In this document: in pieces, positions 36,668 to 45,205 of the stretch
Layout of the letters: the number at the start of each line of letters is the position of its first letter
How positions within the stretch are numbered: the stretch's first letter is position 1
NCBI GenBank assembly: GCA_016839805.1
Contig: JAEOTO010000031.1
Span: 168,322-232,321, forward strand
Direction: 5' to 3'
Source: Candidatus Hermodarchaeota archaeon
GTDB taxonomy: Archaea > Asgardarchaeota > Hermodarchaeia > Hermodarchaeales > Hermodarchaeaceae
DNA: 64,000 nucleotides
Notes under the pieces: model-generated
What the model was told of the DNA's origin: nothing
Database searches by the model: none
The model's input: the letters and a program-made list of their open reading frames with translations, nothing else
Translations under genes and position numbers: made by a program

Positions 36668-37760
36668 CTTTTTCATAAATCGCTTCGTATTGAGGTAAGA
36701 CTTTCTCAACCGTATGATGCTTAATGATATGTTGCCGAGCCTGTTTACCTAAGCGACCCGCAAGAGTGGAATCGGTTAGGATGGCATATAGCTTTTCAGC
36801 CATTGCATCAATATCACCAAAGGGTACGAGAAGCCCGTTTTCGCCATCTTCGATAATCTCAGGTATTCCCCCAACAGCTGTTGAAACGACAGGTAATCCA
36901 CAACTCATAGCCTCAAGAAGCGACAAGGGTGCACCTTCTAACTCAGAGCTTAGTGCAAAAGCATCGGCACATCGAAGATACTGATGGACATCTCGTTTGA
37001 ATCCAGGACATTGAATACGGTTATTCAATTCATATTTTCGGATTAACCGATCGACATCATGTCGGGTTGGACCATCTCCAAGCAAGAGCAAGTCGACATC
37101 AGGCACCTCGGAAGCAATTTGGGCAAAAGCTGTCACTAAATCGCTCACTCGTTTCACTGGACGAAAATTCGAGACGTGAATTAATTGTTGTTTCCCATTT
37201 CTCATCTGAAATTCACAGGCATTAGGTTTAAACAATTCAGTATCTGTGAAATTAGTAATAGGTTCAATTGAACAGCGAACTCCCAAGGTCTGTTCTGCAG
37301 TTTGACAGATATGGTTCGTGACACAAGTTACAGCATGCGCAGCCTCTACTGCAAACCGTGTGGCAGGTTGATAAGCTGGATCCGCACCCAGCGTATGAAC
37401 ATCAGAACCATGTAAGGTCACAACATAAGGAACTCCCGTCATTTGATTTGCCATAAACGCAGACAAGGCATGGGGAATAGCGTAATGCACATGCAAAATG
37501 TCCAGCTGATGCTTTTGAGCCACCTGAGCCATTCGAGAAGCAAGTGCAACCGTATAAGGGGGATATCGGAAAAGTGGATACTCCAGAACATCAACAAGAT
37601 CCACTTTGACATTTTCGTAGACCCCTTCTTGTAACTCAAATGGCACTTCGTAAGTAATAAAGCGCACTTCATGGTCGCGTTTTGCTAATTCAACGCCTAA
37701 ACGGGTGGCTAGAAGGCCTGAACCACCCACACCGGGATAACACGTGATGCCAATTCGCAT
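36654..37760 (-). CDS. bshA: N-acetyl-alpha-D-glucosaminyl L-malate synthase BshA
   Basis: 368 residues, GT4 family. It joins UDP-GlcNAc and L-malate in the first step of bacillithiol synthesis. BshA hallmarks run along the protein: CYPGVGGSGLLATRLG, EYPLFRYPPYTVALASRM, ILHVHYAIPHALSAFMA, VTLHGSDVHTLGADPAYQP, ITNFTDTELF and the GT4 donor-site GAPLSLLEAMSCGLPVVST with the E-x7-E pair. These distinguish it from generic GT4 enzymes. Start ATG 37760 is preceded by a GC-rich, apparently structured stretch, and the gene is divergent from bshB. Confidence 0.93.
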   Translation of the reverse strand: MRIGITCYPGVGGSGLLATRLGVELAKRDHEVRFITYEVPFELQEGVYENVKVDLVDVLEYPLFRYPPYTVALASRMAQVAQKHQLDILHVHYAIPHALSAFMANQMTGVPYVVTLHGSDVHTLGADPAYQPATRFAVEAAHAVTCVTNHICQTAEQTLGVRCSIEPITNFTDTELFKPNACEFQMRNGKQQLIHVSNFRPVKRVSDLVTAFAQIASEVPDVDLLLLGDGPTRHDVDRLIRKYELNNRIQCPGFKRDVHQYLRCADAFALSSELEGAPLSLLEAMSCGLPVVSTAVGGIPEIIEDGENGLLVPFGDIDAMAEKLYAILTDSTLAGRLGKQARQHIIKHHTVEKVLPQYEAIYEKVIQA

Positions 37761-37770
37761 CGTTAATCCC

Positions 37771-37943
37771 TTGGCATCCCGTCTTACCCGCCCTTATGTC
37801 TTCCGTTGTCCGAAACTTACCCAGACCTGTGCCAGAATGGTGTTCGGTTCCTGCATCATCGACGGGCACTGCCCCACCAGGGGGCTGTCACCTCCCACCT
37901 CACGACAGGCGTTTAGAGTCTCCGCCCAACTGTCGGCGACACC
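37771..37943 (-). ncRNA. Candidate structured leader of bshA or separate small RNA
   Basis: About 170 nt between the bshA start and a TATA box at 37961-37968 on the minus strand. It is about 60% GC by hand count, in an intergenic region where the rest is AT-rich. Minus-strand helices visible include GCCCC/GGGGC closing a CUGGU loop, CCGAA/UUCGG and a 5' GUCGCC/GGCGGAGAC hairpin with a bulge. No SRP, RNase P or known riboswitch consensus was recognised. If co-transcribed with bshA it would be its 5' leader and could control the first step of bacillithiol synthesis. Confidence 0.45.
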
Positions 37944-37960
37944 AATGTGTCCAAGAAGGA

Positions 37961-37968
37961 TATAAAAA
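37961..37968 (-). promoter_or_regulatory. TATA box for the bshA leader
   Basis: TTTTTATA on the minus strand, placing the transcript start near 37940, about 180 nt before the bshA ATG. Confidence 0.5.
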
Positions 37969-38146
37969 CTCCACCTAATGAAACTCCCTTTCACGAAGAC
38001 AGTTAGATGGTAATACGGACTAGTTGTCAATAAATGGACCTAGAAAAACCACGAAATATCACCTATTAACACCAATTAAAATGAAATTTCGTGATTTTTC
38101 CTTCAGCAAGGAAAACTTTTGGTGCTAAAAGAGCTTACTTACGGAT

Positions 38147-38821
38147 ATGCCTCTTTCCGCTTCAAATCGATTACTAATTGTTGGAGCCCATCCAGACGAT
38201 GAAACCTTTGGTTGTGGAGGAACTATTGCTCTTGAAACTGTTCGAGGAACCAGCGTTACCGTTTGTTGTCTAACAGGAACACCTCAGCGCCATAAGGAGT
38301 TACGAGCTGCGTGTAAAATACTCGGTGCATCGGTAATTGCTTATAAGGGTACGGATTTGGAGCTCATTGTTTCTGACGTCACAAAGGTGCTTATCCCCAT
38401 CATCCAAGAGCTCAAACCTCAAGTGATTATCTCACACAGTGGCAATGATTATCATGATGACCACCGAGTTGTGTACCAGGCACTTTTCCGTTCAGCTGAA
38501 TGGGCAGGTCATGCAACACAATATAAAACAAAAGCATGGCGACCTCACCGCCTACTAAGCATGGAAATTAATACACTATTAGCCGCACCAACCTTACTTG
38601 TCGATGTATCCGATTACATTGATTTGAAAATGCGAGCAATCAATCGCTATCAAAGCCAATTGAAAAAAACCAAACAATACTATCATGAATTTAATTTACA
38701 AAAGGCAAAATTACGAGGACTTCAGGGTGGCTGTGAATATGCAGAAGCATTTCAGGAGGTCCTTATGCCCATTCATGGACCCTTCTATTCACCTTCTCCG
38801 ACAGTAAAAAGCATCTTTTAG
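38147..38821 (+). CDS. bshB: PIG-L family deacetylase, BshB-type
   Basis: 224 residues. Zinc-dependent deacetylase that removes acetate from GlcNAc-malate. The zinc motif AHPDDE (GAHPDDETFGCGGT, about 12-25) and the downstream NDYHDDH are intact. The PIG-L family also includes MshB and lipid deacetylases; the position opposite bshA and next to bshC makes BshB the best call. Start ATG 38147. It is convergent with the UPF0282 gene. Confidence 0.88.
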   Translation: MPLSASNRLLIVGAHPDDETFGCGGTIALETVRGTSVTVCCLTGTPQRHKELRAACKILGASVIAYKGTDLELIVSDVTKVLIPIIQELKPQVIISHSGNDYHDDHRVVYQALFRSAEWAGHATQYKTKAWRPHRLLSMEINTLLAAPTLLVDVSDYIDLKMRAINRYQSQLKKTKQYYHEFNLQKAKLRGLQGGCEYAEAFQEVLMPIHGPFYSPSPTVKSIF

Positions 38822-38844
38822 ATGACATACCCGGACTATGGTGT

Positions 38845-39867
38845 CTATTCATCGAGTGGAGGCGGGGTCTGAATTCTTGATTCGCGAATTCGTTTGACCC
38901 AAGTATCAAAGGCCTTGCCTGGCGGAGATTTTTCGTAAAGCTCAGCACGACCAGCTTCTAGTAAATTATCAGTTAAACCTAATACCTCTGCTATGGTAAT
39001 TACTTGATTTCCCTTTTCACTGGCATGTGACTGTATGGGATTCAGCCATTCGTGCCAGTTTTGGTCACGTAGAAGATGATGATCAACAAGAATCATGGGT
39101 ATCTGTTCAGCGAGGTTTCTAAGATTATCTGCAGCCATACCCAAAACCTTTGGATCTACACGCTCAGGTGAAAGATATGTTGGTGGTCCTGCAAGGATTA
39201 AGACATCTGGTTTTTGTCCAAGAATCCAATCTGCTGTCTTCTTTACCATGGGTCCTTGTATATCGGATGCATGCACTATGGAAAAGTCACCACATCGGAT
39301 AGCCGTCATAATCACCCACCCGAGTTTGGTTCCCTCTTCCCCATGAGGAACAGCAGGGGAGAACCGAATCAGTGTAGCTCCGATTTTCAACGCACGACCA
39401 TCTGCATATTTTATCTCCATCGCTAATTTTCGAGCGCTGCGAACGAAATTATATCCGCGACGTTGCTGTGAATAGTTAATGTGTTGTCGAATATCTTTGC
39501 ACCAGATTCGTCGATCTTTGTAAAGGTGAGTAGCCTCATTACGTGAAGACCAGAAATATGCATAATTCACGAAGAAAGGCATGAAGTGATCGTGATGAAA
39601 ATGTGAAACTACAATAAGCTCCGTAGTTTGAGCGATATCACTGATTTTTTGGCGGATGCGTTTAAGGAGAAGATACTCTGATGGATGAGGATGGAGTTGA
39701 CCTCGGAAGCCTAGTGCAACACCTGGGTCAATGAGAATGGAGGTGTTTGCGGTTTTGACGTGCGTCGCTAAACTTCGCACGCCGAGACTTTCAGAGGCTA
39801 AAGGGGTTATTCCCATTTGACTGCTAAGCTGAATTTTTCCTAAAGGCGCCAGCGTGTCAGGCATCAT
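38845..39867 (-). CDS. UPF0282-family metallo-beta-lactamase-fold hydrolase
   Basis: 340 residues. The metal motif SHFHHDHF (about 87-94) and later ligands in HASDIQGP and VDHHLLRD identify an MBL fold, and the sequence pattern matches the archaeal UPF0282 family, whose substrate is unknown. RNA or phosphodiester hydrolysis is one possibility. ATG 39867 and ATG 39864 are adjacent candidate starts. It faces bshB. Confidence 0.87.
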   Translation of the reverse strand: MMPDTLAPLGKIQLSSQMGITPLASESLGVRSLATHVKTANTSILIDPGVALGFRGQLHPHPSEYLLLKRIRQKISDIAQTTELIVVSHFHHDHFMPFFVNYAYFWSSRNEATHLYKDRRIWCKDIRQHINYSQQRRGYNFVRSARKLAMEIKYADGRALKIGATLIRFSPAVPHGEEGTKLGWVIMTAIRCGDFSIVHASDIQGPMVKKTADWILGQKPDVLILAGPPTYLSPERVDPKVLGMAADNLRNLAEQIPMILVDHHLLRDQNWHEWLNPIQSHASEKGNQVITIAEVLGLTDNLLEAGRAELYEKSPPGKAFDTWVKRIRESRIQTPPPLDE

Positions 39868-39969
39868 CTAGAACTCCAATAGTTTCAAGGGGCGGTCTGC
39901 CCTGATATTTAATTCAATTATCTGTGCTATATTCTTCTCCTTATACACATGACACGTGGAAACAATATC

Positions 39970-40019
39970 AGAGAAAAGAAGGAGAGGGGTTCAGAGTTCA
40001 ATCCTCTGCTCTGAACCCC
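39970..40019 (-). terminator. Terminator of the polymer-forming protein gene
   Basis: On the minus strand GGGGTTCAGAG pairs with CTCTGAACCCC around a 12-nt loop, followed by TCTCCTTCTTTTCTC. Confidence 0.85.
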
Positions 40020-40034
40020 AAGGTTGTGGACCAA

Positions 40035-41234
40035 TTATTTCATGAGTTTATCAGGACTTGGAAGCTGTTTAACCTGTTGTGGTTCTTGTCGGAAGCGCAC
40101 ACCGGGCTCTGTTTCTAATCGCTCAGTGTAAAGGACTTCGCCTTCCACTGTTACATCTCGTTCGATGTAGATTTCACGCCCATACAGGTTTTTCACCCGA
40201 GCCCGTTCCTCCACACGGATGGAATCACCATGAAAGGATTCGCCCCGAGCTTTTTCTTCAACCGTAATTGCATGACCCTCAACAAAGCCTGAAACTTCAC
40301 CACCTCTTCCAATTCGAAAGACTTTACTGGATTTTATATGAGTAGCACTAATTGATCCACCGACATCAATCCTTGGTGATTCAATTTTTTGACCCGCTCG
40401 TAAAGAACCACCCACGTCAATTTCTTCACCCACAAGCAGATCCGTGCCAACAGTAACCGCACCACCAACATCTAATTTCTCAGACAAAACTAGTGACTGT
40501 TCCGCTTTGACAGCGCCTCCAACATCAATTAACTTACCAGTGGCATTTCCTGTGAATTTTGCGGCACCACCAACATTCAACATTTCAAAGCTCACATCAC
40601 CTTCGCCTTTGAATGAGCCACCAACATCAATTGACACAACTTTGGAACCAGGACCAACGACTACAGCTCCACCAACATCAATACTCCCGATTTCGATTGC
40701 GCCTTCCGCTTTAAAGGAACCACCTACATCGACTTTGCCAATGTTGCCCGTGTTGCACTTGACAGCGCCTCCAACCCTGAGCGTTTTCGCATCAATCTTT
40801 TCACCAATTTTCACTGCACCCCCCACATTGATGTCTTCAACTGTTGCATTTCCACGAACCGAGAGAGCCCCACCAATCGAGACCTTAGTGGCTAGCAAAT
40901 CCTTACCAACAGAAAGAGCCGCGCCAATATCAAACTTATTAGCGGTAGCCGAACCTTCAACCTCGAGTTTTCCACGTCGAACATTTACAGATCGATCAAT
41001 CGAAAGATTTCCACGGATTTCAGTTGTGTTTCGTCCATCAATTTCCAAATAATTAGCCCTAAGGGACCCTTCAATTCTAGAATCCCCTCGAATCAACATT
41101 TCTCCCTCAACAACTATTTCATCACCCTTCTCTGGGAGAATGATTTGACAATTCTTGATTTCCACATCGCCTTTGACGTGACCTAGCTTGAGTTCGCGTT
41201 CATTTTCAAATCGGAGTTTTTCACCCATTTTCAT
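40035..41234 (-). CDS. Polymer-forming beta-helix protein with about 13 DVGG repeats
   Basis: 399 residues. Residues about 60-290 hold ~13 repeats of roughly 18-20 residues, each with a core like IDVGGAVKA or VDVGGSFKA. This is the pattern of a right-handed beta-helix as in bactofilins and other polymer-forming proteins. Residues 290-360 have a different helix-like repeat (VEEKARGESFHG, VEERARVKNLYG), and a short Pro/Gln tail ends the protein. No signal peptide or membrane helix, so it is cytoplasmic and probably assembles into filaments or a scaffold. GGAGG precedes ATG 41234. Confidence 0.87.
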   Translation of the reverse strand: MKMGEKLRFENERELKLGHVKGDVEIKNCQIILPEKGDEIVVEGEMLIRGDSRIEGSLRANYLEIDGRNTTEIRGNLSIDRSVNVRRGKLEVEGSATANKFDIGAALSVGKDLLATKVSIGGALSVRGNATVEDINVGGAVKIGEKIDAKTLRVGGAVKCNTGNIGKVDVGGSFKAEGAIEIGSIDVGGAVVVGPGSKVVSIDVGGSFKGEGDVSFEMLNVGGAAKFTGNATGKLIDVGGAVKAEQSLVLSEKLDVGGAVTVGTDLLVGEEIDVGGSLRAGQKIESPRIDVGGSISATHIKSSKVFRIGRGGEVSGFVEGHAITVEEKARGESFHGDSIRVEERARVKNLYGREIYIERDVTVEGEVLYTERLETEPGVRFRQEPQQVKQLPSPDKLMK

Positions 41235-41662
41235 AATGCCTCCGTATTATTCGCTAATGAAATGAAGGCGGGTTCATCTTTAAAAGACGGACTCACAATT
41301 TGGGGTCACATAATGTTACTTTACTCACATTTTGTTAATAGTAAGAAACCCAAAACATGATTCGGGTCTTTGCAGGGGAAGATTATGCAGTATCAGTTGT
41401 CCCATCCAAAGCGCAAGCCCTGCTCTCACGGTATGATTTCCATTCATAGCACTATGAAGTTTGCGCTGACATCGACGACTAATTAAATAGTTAGACCGAG
41501 GGCGGGCGAATCTGTAATCAATGGGAATTAGAACTTGAAATCATTGAGTTAGTGTTATCGGGTACTATCTTTTTATGGAGTGGGTTTAGTACATATCTGA
41601 TTAGGGGAGTCTATAGGGAATCAGCTTTAGACCCTCACTCACTTACGGGAGTTCCCAACACC
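41235..41662. other. Intergenic region upstream of two divergent genes
   Basis: 428 bp without a supported gene. It holds the promoter of the polymer-forming gene (CTTTTAAAG near 41278 on the minus strand) and one copy of the 14-bp repeat TTGGGGTCACATAA at 41300-41313. The rest shows nothing recognised. Confidence 0.5.
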
Positions 41663-41968
41663 ATGTATTATATGTTCACAACCAAGTGTCCACCTCACAA
41701 GGCAAAAGAAGTTTTGAAAATCTTTTCCGAAACAAAGGGCCCTGAAACCCCCAAATACGTTAAGCAACACTTTCTGCTCTCCACACTCGCTAAGAATATC
41801 AAATCCTATGCTCTCTTCGAAATCGACAATGACAAAGTCAAGGAAGGCCTAACCTATATCAACGAAATTCTTGCTCCCTACTTTGAAATTGAAGGATACA
41901 AAGTCACGGTCGAACCCTTATACACAATGGAAGATGCACTAGCGCTTTTCGGATTCAAATCAGGTTGA
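41663..41968 (+). CDS. Small conserved-looking protein, alpha/beta
   Basis: 101 residues from ATG 41663 (the frame is open upstream to 41552, but that part looks non-coding). The pattern MYYMFTTKCPPHKAKEVLKIF, then a central TLAKNIKSYALFEIDN and an end EVTVEPLYTMEDAL-like strand, resembles dimeric alpha-beta (ferredoxin-like) small proteins. It has one Cys near the N-terminus. A strong terminator follows at 41984. Function unknown. Confidence 0.7.
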   Translation: MYYMFTTKCPPHKAKEVLKIFSETKGPETPKYVKQHFLLSTLAKNIKSYALFEIDNDKVKEGLTYINEILAPYFEIEGYKVTVEPLYTMEDALALFGFKSG

Positions 41969-41983
41969 AACCCCAGCTTATTT

Positions 41984-42026
41984 GAAGTGATGGCTTTACG
42001 GCATCACTTCATTTCCCTTCTTTTTG
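41984..42026 (+). terminator. Hairpin plus C/U tract after the 101-residue protein gene
   Basis: GAAGTGATG (41984-41992) pairs with CATCACTTC (42002-42010), followed by ATTTCCCTTCTTTTT. Confidence 0.85.
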
Positions 42027-42145
42027 GCTATCAACCTGATTTTAGAGTCACAAAATATGACCACTTATATTCTCTAAAATTGAAACCTATTTTGAAGGCA
42101 GTTGTAGTAGTGTGTGGTCTGTTCTAATCTTCATTCACGTGCCTG

Positions 42146-43675
42146 TTATCCCCGTTTCTTCAAGTATACGATAACTGCGATTACCAACACTAATGCGACT
42201 ACACCTCCACCAATGAGAATTAGTAGAAATGGGAATGGTAGTGGAATCATTGCATCAACTTCATCGGAGGCATCGCCTTCCCCAATCCCATTCACCGCCC
42301 GAACCACATAGTAGTAGGTGATGCCTGCAGTGACGTTTGTATCTGAATATGTTTTGACATCACCCAGCTCGACAAACAGGCTCAAATCACCTGAGATTGC
42401 GCCCCGGTAGACGGTATAGCCAGTGATGGGCGATCCGGCATCAGTGAATGGAACGTCCCAGTTGAGGGTGATTGTTGCAGTTCCGCTGGTGGCCTGAAGG
42501 TTTAGGGGCGCACTGGGGGGATTAGGCTGATAATCGTACGCCCACGTGTCATCGAACGCCGTGGAAGGCCCACCAGTACTAAAACCACCGAAGAGGATGG
42601 TCCGATCGGATTCTGCATCGTAGGTCATATAAGCCCTGTATCTGGCTGCGGGGTGGATGGCTGAGTTCATGTTGGTCCAAGTATCCGTGTTGAAATCGTA
42701 AGCCCATGTGTCGGAAGTTAATTCGTCTCCCGCTCGATCTATGGCTCCACCGAAGGAGATGACCCGATCCGACTCCCCATCATAAGATAGTCCAGTGCTT
42801 GCGGTTTGAGGATGGGGACTTGGGCTCATTTGAGTCCAGGTGTTGTGATTGAAATCATACGCCCAGGTTTCATCAAAGAATTCTTGATCATGCCACCCTC
42901 CCATGATGATCACCTGATCCGACTCCACATCATAGGCCATAGGAGCCTGTTGACGGGGTGACGGGTGCGTCGTGGGATTCATATTAGTCCAAGTATTCGT
43001 ATTGTAATGATACGTCCAGGTCTCTGCGTTGTAAATTCCTCCATCAAGATAGCCACCGAAGAGAATGATGCGATCAGACTCGCTATCATAGGCGAAGCTA
43101 GCTTCCACTCGTCCGGAAGGCATCACAGGGGGAGCCATATTAGTCCAATTGTTCGTGCTCAAGTCATATGCCCAAATTTCTTGTCTGGTTACAAGGGTGG
43201 GTCCCCACCCAGATCTCGCTCCGCCGAAGAGAATGACTCGATCTGACTCCACATCGTAGGCTAGTACGTGTCCACCACGTCCAGGGGGCAAAGTCGACGG
43301 AGACATATTGGTCCACGTGTTCGTATTGAAATGATAGGTCCATGTATCATTGTAAAACAAATCCGCCCGTTCGGAGTTGTTCGTCCAGCCACTGAAGAGA
43401 ATAACTCGATCCGATTGACTAACATACACTAAAGGAGAATTGACACGAGGGAGAGGGGCTGTGGCGGGGTCCATATTGGTCCAATCCGTCTCCCCTTGAA
43501 GCAAGGAACCAGTGACCTGCGAAGCTTTTTCATTTTTTGTAAGGTTGGCGATCAAAGGCTGAGAAACCTGCATTCCAACAGTAATCGGGTTTGATCCCTG
43601 AACATTGATGACCATGAGAAACGTGAGAAGGAGTAAAACCACCAAAACGCTATACGATTTGTGAACCCGTTTCAT
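42146..43675 (-). CDS. Kelch beta-propeller surface protein with FN3 domain and membrane anchor
   Basis: 509 residues from ATG 43675, where GGAGG precedes the start (the frame is open to 43732). A signal peptide (about 1-30) is followed by six Kelch repeats with the core YDVESDRVILFGG, which would form a six-bladed propeller, then a fibronectin type III domain (about 385-480, SAPLNLQATSGTATITLNW...) and a C-terminal helix (PFLLILIGGGVVALVLVIAVIVYL) with KKRG. It is anchored outside the cell and probably binds a partner. A 355-bp gap lies upstream. Confidence 0.9.
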   Translation of the reverse strand: MKRVHKSYSVLVVLLLLTFLMVINVQGSNPITVGMQVSQPLIANLTKNEKASQVTGSLLQGETDWTNMDPATAPLPRVNSPLVYVSQSDRVILFSGWTNNSERADLFYNDTWTYHFNTNTWTNMSPSTLPPGRGGHVLAYDVESDRVILFGGARSGWGPTLVTRQEIWAYDLSTNNWTNMAPPVMPSGRVEASFAYDSESDRIILFGGYLDGGIYNAETWTYHYNTNTWTNMNPTTHPSPRQQAPMAYDVESDQVIIMGGWHDQEFFDETWAYDFNHNTWTQMSPSPHPQTASTGLSYDGESDRVISFGGAIDRAGDELTSDTWAYDFNTDTWTNMNSAIHPAARYRAYMTYDAESDRTILFGGFSTGGPSTAFDDTWAYDYQPNPPSAPLNLQATSGTATITLNWDVPFTDAGSPITGYTVYRGAISGDLSLFVELGDVKTYSDTNVTAGITYYYVVRAVNGIGEGDASDEVDAMIPLPFPFLLILIGGGVVALVLVIAVIVYLKKRG

Positions 43676-44030
43676 CTTTGAACCTCCATTGGTAATAAAA
43701 CGATCAAAAAAAGATGATCGAAAATCCCTCAATTGAATAAATTCAATATTGGACTACCCACGATAATAAACTTAACTACGCCAGTCTCATTATAAGAGAG
43801 ATGGAAATTTCTTGTAAATAAAACTAAAAAAGATAGATTTAGTTCTAGATTCTTCTGTTGAAAGAATTTTCAATTAACAGTGTGAGTAAAGGCTATTTTT
43901 GAGGCTCACATAATTTAACTATTCACAGAGCGGGAAAATCAGACTCTTACCTTATTAAGATGCATTCAAAAAGGAAATCTTTAACGTTAGGTATATGACT
44001 TGTAGTTTGTTTCTAAATCCTCTATGAGGG
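43676..44030. other. AT-rich gap between divergent genes
   Basis: 355 bp without a gene. It contains the promoters of the Kelch gene (minus) and the PNPOx gene (plus), and at 43903-43913 a shorter match to the repeat found at 41300 and 44578 (GGCTCACATAA). Confidence 0.5.
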
Positions 44031-44516
44031 ATGGAATTGTCATATAAGCAGCCACCTCATCTCAATGATCAGGAAATGCAAGCCTTCTTTCAAATCGCTA
44101 AAACTGCCCGATTATGTAGTATTAATAAAAACGGGACCATCCATGCGGTTCCGGTTTGGTTCAAGTTTGAACAAGACCAATTTGTAATTGCAGCACCAGA
44201 AAAAAGCCAAAAAGTTCGGAATATCCTCCGAAACAACAATGTCACGTTGTTGGTTGATGTTGAGGGGCCACCTACTCGTGGCGTCATTGTATACGGACGA
44301 GCGCATGTTAGTTTTGACAAATGGGACGATGAAGCAGTTGATTTACTCTCGAGATACTTCTCACGAGAACAAGCAGAAAAAACAACGAAAGGTCTCCAGA
44401 CTATTGCCAATTGGGTAAAAATCACTATCACTCCTAACCGATTCGCATCCTTCGACTATGAAAAAGATGACGAGTACTGGAAAGCCGCAAGATACGTTCC
44501 AGGCCAATCAGGATGA
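44031..44516 (+). CDS. Pyridoxamine 5-phosphate oxidase-like split-barrel protein
   Basis: 161 residues. The split-barrel flavin-binding fold of PNPOx/F420-dependent reductases is suggested by ARLCSINKNGTIHAVPVWF, APEKSQKVRNILRNNNVTLLVD and VIVYGRAHVSFD. Family members bind FMN or F420 and reduce or oxidise small molecules. The substrate is unknown. It is the closest neighbour of the redox flavoprotein operon at 45.2 kb, on the opposite strand. Confidence 0.85.
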   Translation: MELSYKQPPHLNDQEMQAFFQIAKTARLCSINKNGTIHAVPVWFKFEQDQFVIAAPEKSQKVRNILRNNNVTLLVDVEGPPTRGVIVYGRAHVSFDKWDDEAVDLLSRYFSREQAEKTTKGLQTIANWVKITITPNRFASFDYEKDDEYWKAARYVPGQSG

Positions 44517-44596
44517 ATCCAATTAAAATAATCTCCTATCCAATATTTGGACTTAGACTATATGAGTACACTCTAAGTTGGGGTCACATAAAGCGA

Positions 44597-45193
44597 CTAC
44601 TTTCTTGCGAATATCCAGTAGTGGGTTTCGCCCCCGCGTTCAAGCACCTCATCGCGGATGATTTCAAAGCCGGCTTGTTTAACTAAAGCGAGTGATGTTT
44701 CTTTTCGGGGATGACTCCAGAACATGGGTGTTCCCATATAGTCCTCAATAGCTTCCCATGCGTCTGGACCAGTAGAGAAGAAGAGGATCCCTCCTGGTTT
44801 CAGAACTCGGTAAAAATTCTGGTAGATGGTTGCATGTTTCTCTTTTGGCACATGAATTATTGCGTAGGTGGATACGACGCCATCAAAGGAGTTAGCGGGG
44901 AATGTCAGTTGGGTCATATCGCCTTCCAAGAATTCGGCTCCAGGAACATGTTGACGGGCGAGGTTTATCATGCTCGTTGAAATATCAATGCCGGTGACAG
45001 AGTATCCACGGTCTACCAAAAACTTCCCGACAGGTACACCTGCTCCGCATCCGGCATCTAATATTCGAGCTCCCTTAGGGAGGAGCGAGATGAAAAACTC
45101 TAATTCCATTTCGTTCTTAAACTGGTCCCTTGATGCGTTATATTTTGCAGCAATTTTGTTGTAACCCTTTCTGACGATATCATCTTGTTTCAT
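44597..45193 (-). CDS. Class I SAM-dependent methyltransferase
   Basis: 198 residues. Motif I ILDAGCGAGVPVG, acidic VTGIDISTSM, motif II FDGVVSTYAIIHV and motif III VLKPGGILFFSTG are complete. The small size and Methyltransf_11 pattern give no substrate. It starts 12 bp after the flavoprotein gene stops and ends an operon of winged-helix, two small membrane proteins, flavoprotein and methyltransferase. Confidence 0.88.
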   Translation of the reverse strand: MKQDDIVRKGYNKIAAKYNASRDQFKNEMELEFFISLLPKGARILDAGCGAGVPVGKFLVDRGYSVTGIDISTSMINLARQHVPGAEFLEGDMTQLTFPANSFDGVVSTYAIIHVPKEKHATIYQNFYRVLKPGGILFFSTGPDAWEAIEDYMGTPMFWSHPRKETSLALVKQAGFEIIRDEVLERGGETHYWIFARK

Positions 45194-45205
45194 GCAGAAC
45201 TCGCC

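Noticed and set aside
37771..37943. Possible SRP or RNase P RNA
   Set aside because: Neither the SRP GGAAG-type S-domain motif nor the RNase P GAGGAAAGUCC motif was seen.
37794..38030. 78-codon ORF on the minus strand over the bshA leader
   Set aside because: Low coding character; the region is better explained by a TATA box and a structured leader or RNA.
39986..40019. tRNA-like T-arm (GGTTCAGAGTTCAATCC)
   Set aside because: It is one arm of a perfect terminator hairpin; no acceptor or anticodon arm fits.
40300..40960. Regular DNA repeat that could be a CRISPR array
   Set aside because: The period follows protein repeats (DVGG) in one long reading frame, and units vary at wobble positions.
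44551..44578. Inverted repeat ACTTAGA...TCTAAGT between convergent genes
   Set aside because: A weak stem without a U-tract; not enough for a terminator call.
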